Shown: positions 7,636 through 11,884 of the stretch, in pieces
Numbering within the stretch: position 1 is the first letter of the stretch
Layout: each line of letters starts with the position of its first letter
Assembly: GCA_024643705.1 (NCBI GenBank)
Contig: JAHEML010000030.1
Location: 1 to 11,884 of the forward strand
Length of the DNA stretch: 11,884 nt
Direction of reading: 5' to 3'
From: Caldilineaceae bacterium
GTDB taxonomy: Bacteria > Chloroflexota > Anaerolineae > Caldilineales > Caldilineaceae
Notes under the pieces: model-generated
Databases searched by the model: none
The model's input: the letters and a program-made list of their open reading frames with translations, nothing else
Told to the model about the DNA's origin: nothing
Position numbers and translations under genes: made by a program

Positions 7636-7650
7636 AAACCCATTGGGTTT
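7636..7650 (+). repeat. Perfect palindrome after the methyltransferase gene
   Basis: AAACCCA and TGGGTTT flank a single T. It lies 7 bases after the stop at 7628 and could be a weak terminator stem or an operator. There is no T run after it, and with a one-base centre only about 6 bp could pair in RNA. It overlaps the first bases of the putative -35 of the next promoter (7649), so a repressor or activator site is another reading. Confidence 0.4.
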
Positions 7651-7677
7651 GGGCCGCACCAGGGCCGGTGCTACAAT
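7649..7677 (+). promoter_or_regulatory. Putative extended -10 promoter of the PBP-surE unit
   Basis: TGCTACAAT (7669-7677) is an extended -10 (TGn plus TACAAT). TTGGGC at 7649-7654 is a poor -35 with only TTG conserved, at a 17-base spacing. Transcription would start near 7684, giving a leader of about 75 bases before ATG 7759. Confidence 0.55.
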
Positions 7678-7692
7678 GGAGATTGGTCTTGC

Positions 7693-7723
7693 GGGGGCAG
7701 CCGCTGGTTGCCTCCCCTTTTTT
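7693..7723 (+). terminator. Intrinsic-terminator-like hairpin in the PBP leader
   Basis: The outer stem pairs GGGG (7693-7696) with CCCC (7714-7717). The inner stem pairs GCAGCC (7697-7702) with GGTTGC (7706-7711), with one G-U pair, a 3-base loop and a 2-base bulge (7712-7713). Six Ts follow (7718-7723). A smaller stem, CGGG (7726-7729) with CCCG (7735-7738), comes next. It lies downstream of the -10 hexamer and 35 bases before the ATG. Confidence 0.7.
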
Positions 7724-7758
7724 GTCGGGCGAAACCCGCACTTTTGCAGAGAGAATCA

Positions 7759-10700
7759 ATGACACGATCCAATCAACACGATCGAATTCTTATCCGGCGG
7801 CGCAAGCGGGAGCGAGCGCACACCAACAGACCGCGTCCCTGGTTTTGGGTTGGTCAAGGTGCAGCCGCGCTGATTCTCGCCGTGGTTGTTTCCCTGGCTG
7901 GTGTGGCCGGTGTAGGAGCGGCCAGCCTGTTTGGCATCTACAGCTTCTACGCCCAGCAATTGCCCGACGCCAGCGTGATCGAACAGCAGCAGGATGAATT
8001 CGAGACTGTGCGCATCTACGATCGCACTGGCCAGCACCTGCTCTACGAAAGTGTAGACCCCCGCCCCTTCCGGGGAGATCGCACCTATATTCCACTGAGT
8101 GAGATGTCGCCTGCGGTGGTGCAGACAGCGGTCGCGCTGGAAGATCGCAACTTTTGGGACAACCCGGGTGTCAATGTGCGGGGGCTATTTCGCGCCTTTG
8201 TCTCCAATTTGCAGGGAGGCGGTGTAGAGGGTGGTTCATCCATCACCCAACAGTTGATCAAAAATGTGATCATCCCTGTGGAACAACGCACACAACAATC
8301 CTATGCCCGCAAGATCAAAGAAGTGGTGTTGGCCATGGAAGTGACCCGCCAATACCCCAAAGAAAAAATCCTGGAATGGTATCTCAACTACAACTTTTAT
8401 GGCAATTTGGCCTATGGGGTTGAAGCAGCCAGCCAGGTCTACTTTGGCAAGAGCAGCAGCGAACTGACCGTGGCCGAAGCAGCCATGCTGGCTTCGATCC
8501 CCAACTCGCCAGCCTACAACCCCATCGACAACCCGGAAGATGCCAAAATCCGCCAGGGCATTACCCTGCAGGCCATGACCGATGCGGGGTATATTTCCCA
8601 AGCCGAGGCCGACGCCGCCTTCACGCAGGAATTAAATTTACGGCAGTCGGTGGCCGAACGCTTTGATGTCCTCACCGCGCCCCACTTTGCTCTCTATGCC
8701 CTAGAGCGCTTGAAGGCGGAGTTCAACACCATCGACGAACCCTACTTCATCTGGAAAAAAGGCGTAACAGTCTATACGACCCTGGATGTCGATCTGCAAA
8801 AATACGCCGAGCAGGTGGCCCGTGATCATATCGCCAAGTTGCAAGCCGAGGGCAAGAATGTCTCCAATGCATCGGTGGTTGTGATCAAGCCAGACACAGG
8901 CGAGATTCTGGCAATGGTTGGCTCGTTGGATTACAACAACGAAGAAATCGACGGCCAGGTCAACGTCTCGCTGGCCGAGCGCCAACCCGGTTCCAGCTTC
9001 AAGCCCTACGTCTATCTCACCGCACTGTTGCAAGGTATGACCCCAGCATCGATGATCCTGGATGTGCGCACCTCTTTTCCCCAAGCCGACGGGACCTCGT
9101 ACGTGCCCGAAAACTTTGACCGCCGCTACCGTGGGCCGGTCAGTCTGCGCAACGGACTCGCCCAATCCCTGAACATCCCCGCCATTCGGGTTATGGATCA
9201 GGTGGGGGTTGCCAACGCGCTGCGCACAGCCCATCGCCTGGGGATCAATGGGCTGGACCGTGGGTTGAACTTTTATGGGTTAAGCCTTGTATTGGGCGGC
9301 GGTGAAGTGACACTTCTTGATCACACCTACGCCTACAGCGTGCTTGCTAATGGGGGTGTTCAAGCGGGCGAGCCTGTGTCGCCCGAAGACAGACGTACAG
9401 GCTTCCGCACTTTGAACCCAGTGGCGATCCTGCAAGTGCGGGATACCGAGGAGAACGTACTCAAAAAATATGACACGCCAGACGTGGAACGGATCATCAG
9501 CGCCGATGCCCAGTTCCTCATCTCCAACATTATGAGCGACGATGTGGCCCGTGCGCCCATGTTTGGCGCCAATAGCCTGCTTACATTGCCCGACCGCAGA
9601 GTAGCGGCCAAAACCGGCACAACCAATGGCAACAAAGACAACTGGACAATGGGTTTTACACCCCAACTGACAGTCGGTGTTTGGGTGGGCAACACAGACA
9701 ACGAATCGATGGACCGCTCTACAGGTGCAACCGGCGCGGCCCCCATCTGGAATGCGGTCATGAGTCGCTATCATGCAGGGCTACCGGCCCAGTGGTACGA
9801 GCAACCATCAAATGTGATCGCCCGTACCGTCTGTATTCCCAGCGGGCTGCTGCCCTCGGACAACTGCCAGCAACAACGGTCCGAACTCTTTATTGCCGGA
9901 AGCGAGCCAAAGGTCGAGGATAATCTGTGGCAGCCTTTTGAGATCGACAAGACCAACAACCTCATCGCCACCGCAGCCACACCGCCAGAAAATCGCGAAA
10001 CCAAGGTCTTTCTCATTCTGCCGCCAGAGGCCGAAGATTGGGTGCGGGAAAGCGGGATCGCGCAGCCACCCAAAGGCGAAAGCAACATTGCATTCGAATT
10101 CGACCCCGAAGTTGCCATCACCTTTCCAGAACCGGGAGGCTACATCAGCAACACAGTCGAAATCCGCGGCAACGCGCGGGGAGATTTCCGCAACTATCGG
10201 GTCGAATTTGGTTCTGGCTTGAACCCGACAGAATGGCAGCAAATTGGGCCGGAACATGGCGACCAAGTAGAAAACGGAGTGCTGGAGGTGTTGAACACCG
10301 ATAGCCTGGGCGAAGGACTCTACACCATGCGCCTTCTCGTCACCCGGGGCGATGGCAATGTGCGCGAATGGAAGACCCGTTTCACCATCGACAAGACGCC
10401 GCCTTCGGTGGTCATTAGTGACCCCAAGCCAGACCGGCTCTACGTAGTGGAAGATGACGAACAGATCAACATCAACGCCATTGTCAACGATACCTGGGCG
10501 ATGGATCGGGTCGAATTTGCCATCGACGACAACTACTTTACCTCCAGCACTGTGGCCCCCTTCAACGAACGCTGGCGCATCACTTGGTCCGACCTTGGCC
10601 CCGTGGAAGGGCCTGGAACCGAAAACTGGCCCGCCTTCGAAAGCGACGATCCAGATATTACACCGGGGCGCTGGCGAAAATTTGGCAATGGCGGGGCAAT

Positions 10701-10827
10701 TGCGGTCACCAGCAATGGGACAATTCTGCAAAGCCATGTGTTCAAAGTCAAGGCAGTGGATCGCGCCGGCAATGAAACCATCAGCGAAGAAGTGCGCGTC
10801 TATGTGCGTCTCAAGAAAAAAGAATAA
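7759..10827 (+). CDS. Class A penicillin-binding protein (PBP1A-type transglycosylase/transpeptidase) with Ig-like C-terminal extension
   Basis: A 1022-residue bifunctional peptidoglycan synthase. It has a basic cytoplasmic start (RRRKRER), one signal-anchor helix (about 30-62), then the GT51 glycosyltransferase domain with EDRNFW (catalytic E128) and GGSSITQQL (from G158), which polymerises lipid II. The transpeptidase domain has SxxK at S412-K415 in PGSSFKP, SxN at S470-N472 and KTG at 618-620, so all catalytic residues are present. Residues 785-1022 add beta-rich, Ig/FN3-like domains with DKTPP and DRAGNE signatures, making it longer than a typical PBP1A. ATG 7759 with GAGAGAA upstream is chosen; an in-frame TTG at 7708 would begin inside the terminator-like hairpin and add 17 unlikely residues. 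A promoter and leader of its own precede it; surE follows after 68 bases. Confidence 0.92.
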   Translation: MTRSNQHDRILIRRRKRERAHTNRPRPWFWVGQGAAALILAVVVSLAGVAGVGAASLFGIYSFYAQQLPDASVIEQQQDEFETVRIYDRTGQHLLYESVDPRPFRGDRTYIPLSEMSPAVVQTAVALEDRNFWDNPGVNVRGLFRAFVSNLQGGGVEGGSSITQQLIKNVIIPVEQRTQQSYARKIKEVVLAMEVTRQYPKEKILEWYLNYNFYGNLAYGVEAASQVYFGKSSSELTVAEAAMLASIPNSPAYNPIDNPEDAKIRQGITLQAMTDAGYISQAEADAAFTQELNLRQSVAERFDVLTAPHFALYALERLKAEFNTIDEPYFIWKKGVTVYTTLDVDLQKYAEQVARDHIAKLQAEGKNVSNASVVVIKPDTGEILAMVGSLDYNNEEIDGQVNVSLAERQPGSSFKPYVYLTALLQGMTPASMILDVRTSFPQADGTSYVPENFDRRYRGPVSLRNGLAQSLNIPAIRVMDQVGVANALRTAHRLGINGLDRGLNFYGLSLVLGGGEVTLLDHTYAYSVLANGGVQAGEPVSPEDRRTGFRTLNPVAILQVRDTEENVLKKYDTPDVERIISADAQFLISNIMSDDVARAPMFGANSLLTLPDRRVAAKTGTTNGNKDNWTMGFTPQLTVGVWVGNTDNESMDRSTGATGAAPIWNAVMSRYHAGLPAQWYEQPSNVIARTVCIPSGLLPSDNCQQQRSELFIAGSEPKVEDNLWQPFEIDKTNNLIATAATPPENRETKVFLILPPEAEDWVRESGIAQPPKGESNIAFEFDPEVAITFPEPGGYISNTVEIRGNARGDFRNYRVEFGSGLNPTEWQQIGPEHGDQVENGVLEVLNTDSLGEGLYTMRLLVTRGDGNVREWKTRFTIDKTPPSVVISDPKPDRLYVVEDDEQININAIVNDTWAMDRVEFAIDDNYFTSSTVAPFNERWRITWSDLGPVEGPGTENWPAFESDDPDITPGRWRKFGNGGAIAVTSNGTILQSHVFKVKAVDRAGNETISEEVRVYVRLKKKE

Positions 10828-10895
10828 AGTGTTCAGAAGTTCGACTTATTCACCGACGAGTACCGAGAACCAATCAGCCCAGAGATAGACACTCA

Positions 10896-11687
10896 ATGCC
10901 CAACATCCTTGTCACAAACGACGACGGCGTGCAAGCGCCCGGCATCCAAGCCCTGGCAAAAGCCCTGGACGCTGTGGGTACAGTGACTGTGATTGCCCCG
11001 GAGCGCAACTGGAGCGCGGCAGGTCACCCCAAAACCCTGCACAAACCCCTGCGAATGGGGCCAATCCACTGGCCGGATGGCCGCACAGCCTATGCGTCCA
11101 GTGGTGCGCCGTCGGATTGCGTAGCCCTGGGGCTTCTGGGCGCGCTGGACATTGTATTCGATCTTGTGGTCAGCGGCATCAACAGCAGCTACAACCTAAG
11201 TTCGGATGTCTTCTACAGCGGCACAGTTGCGGGCGCAATGGAGTCGATCATCAACGGTGTGCCAGCCCTGGCCGTGAGTTTGGGTGGCCCGGAGAGCGGG
11301 CCGGCCAGCAGCCAGGTGGCCGAAGCAGCGGCCGCGGCCATTGCCGCCGAAATCGCCGCCGAAACCCTGGCTCAGGGATTACCGCCTTTCACCCTACTCA
11401 ATATCAACCTACCCCGCCATTCACGGGACGATCTGCGGGGTGTTTTGCCCACCCGGTTGGGTCGCCGGGTCTATCGGGATGTGCTGGACAAACGGATGGA
11501 CCCTTGGGGACGGCCCTATTTCTGGTTTGGCGGCGAAATTCCCACGGGCATCCCGGACGACGGCAGCGACATCGGCGCGGTAGAGGCTGGCTATGTCAGC
11601 GTCACCCCCCTGGGGATCGACCTGACCAGCCACACGACGCTCGCCCAGTTGGATGGTTGGCACTTTCCTTCTGTGGGGACCCGATGA
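10896..11687 (+). CDS. surE: 5'/3'-nucleotidase SurE
   Basis: A 263-residue metal-dependent phosphatase of the SurE family, which removes phosphate from nucleoside monophosphates and helps stationary-phase survival in E. coli. The N-terminus ILVTNDDGV places the metal ligands D9 and D10. APERNWSAAGH supplies S40, SSGAPSDCV matches the family's SGTPADCV box, and VVSGINSSYN gives metal ligand N96, followed by DVFYSGTVAGA. The loop after SGIN reads SSYN where many members have a Gly, a small divergence next to the active site. The length is usual for the family. ATG 10896 has only a weak purine stretch upstream, so it may be translated from the PBP transcript. Its stop overlaps the next gene's start (ATGA at 11684-11687). 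Confidence 0.92.
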   Translation: MPNILVTNDDGVQAPGIQALAKALDAVGTVTVIAPERNWSAAGHPKTLHKPLRMGPIHWPDGRTAYASSGAPSDCVALGLLGALDIVFDLVVSGINSSYNLSSDVFYSGTVAGAMESIINGVPALAVSLGGPESGPASSQVAEAAAAAIAAEIAAETLAQGLPPFTLLNINLPRHSRDDLRGVLPTRLGRRVYRDVLDKRMDPWGRPYFWFGGEIPTGIPDDGSDIGAVEAGYVSVTPLGIDLTSHTTLAQLDGWHFPSVGTR

Positions 11688-11884
11688 CAGCTCAGACATT
11701 TTCTGCCCAGGCAAAACCCAGCCCCATCACCATGGTATTCAAACCAGCGGCGGATCGCACCCGCTGGGAAGGTCTGGCTGTCCTTAGCTGGGTTTTCCTC
11801 ATCGATCTGGCCCTGGTTGCTTGGCTGTTGAATCGCTCTGCCGACGGGATTAGTTTTTTTCTATTCTCGGCACTTCTGCTCAGT
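11684..11884 (+). CDS. Membrane protein, 3' partial
   Basis: The frame starts at the ATG that overlaps the surE stop and stays open for 67 codons to the window edge, with no stop. About 30 polar residues containing RTRWEG come first, followed by a hydrophobic helix (GLAVLSWVFLIDLALVAWLL), then NRSADG and the start of another hydrophobic stretch. Tight coupling to surE, rather than codon evidence alone, supports it as a real gene. Too little is visible to name a family; it may be a multi-pass integral membrane protein. Confidence 0.7.
   Translation, partial: MTAQTFSAQAKPSPITMVFKPAADRTRWEGLAVLSWVFLIDLALVAWLLNRSADGISFFLFSALLLS

Noticed and set aside
7708..7758. TTG start 17 codons upstream of the PBP ATG
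   Set aside because: It begins inside the hairpin stem, has no ribosome site, and the added residues are encoded by the terminator and T run.
9808..10737. A 309-codon open frame on the minus strand inside the PBP gene
   Set aside because: It lies fully antisense to intact PBP domains, shows no recognisable motif and has no ribosome site; long antisense frames are expected in this codon usage.
10822..10851. Stem GAATAA-GT with ACTTATTC after the PBP stop as a terminator
   Set aside because: AT-rich, has a bulge and a 13-base loop, and no T run follows; surE is probably cotranscribed with the PBP.

Overview
The window reads as chromosomal DNA of a Chloroflexota bacterium, most likely a filamentous Caldilineae/Anaerolineae-type lineage. 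This is inferred from the mix of genes: a propeller-sensor/AAA ATPase fusion, a menaquinone methyltransferase, a PBP1A with an Ig-like tail, and moderately GC-rich coding DNA. No marker gene fixes the taxonomy. All eight genes are on the + strand. There are no RNA genes, insertion sequences or CRISPR arrays.

Region 1 (1-4120) holds two consecutive P-loop ATPases. The first is cut by the left window edge. It is a membrane sensor with at least eight beta-propeller blades, a Y_Y_Y-type domain, one transmembrane helix and a cytoplasmic AAA/STAND-like ATPase. The second is a soluble ATPase of the same general class with a winged-helix domain and a C-terminal helical hairpin. Together they could form an uncharacterised signalling pair (inference).

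Region 2 (4160-7650) looks like one operon: a NodB-like deacetylase, a GtrB/DPM1-like membrane glycosyltransferase (ATGA overlap with the deacetylase), UbiE/MenG menaquinone methyltransferase, and a second SAM methyltransferase with a TTG start. The first two resemble the deacylase plus polyprenyl-phosphate glycosyltransferase pairs of lipid-linked sugar pathways.

Region 3 (7649-11884) carries a bifunctional class A penicillin-binding protein, the nucleotidase SurE, and the start of a membrane protein that overlaps surE by ATGA and runs off the right edge.

The most unusual signal is regulatory. The deacetylase and PBP genes are each preceded by a -10-like hexamer, then exactly 15 bases, then a strong hairpin followed by a 6-7 base T run and GTCG, then 35-36 bases to the ATG. 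An apparent intrinsic terminator therefore sits between each promoter and its gene with nearly identical geometry. This suggests a shared leader-RNA element: an attenuator, a short terminated RNA, or a structured 5' UTR.
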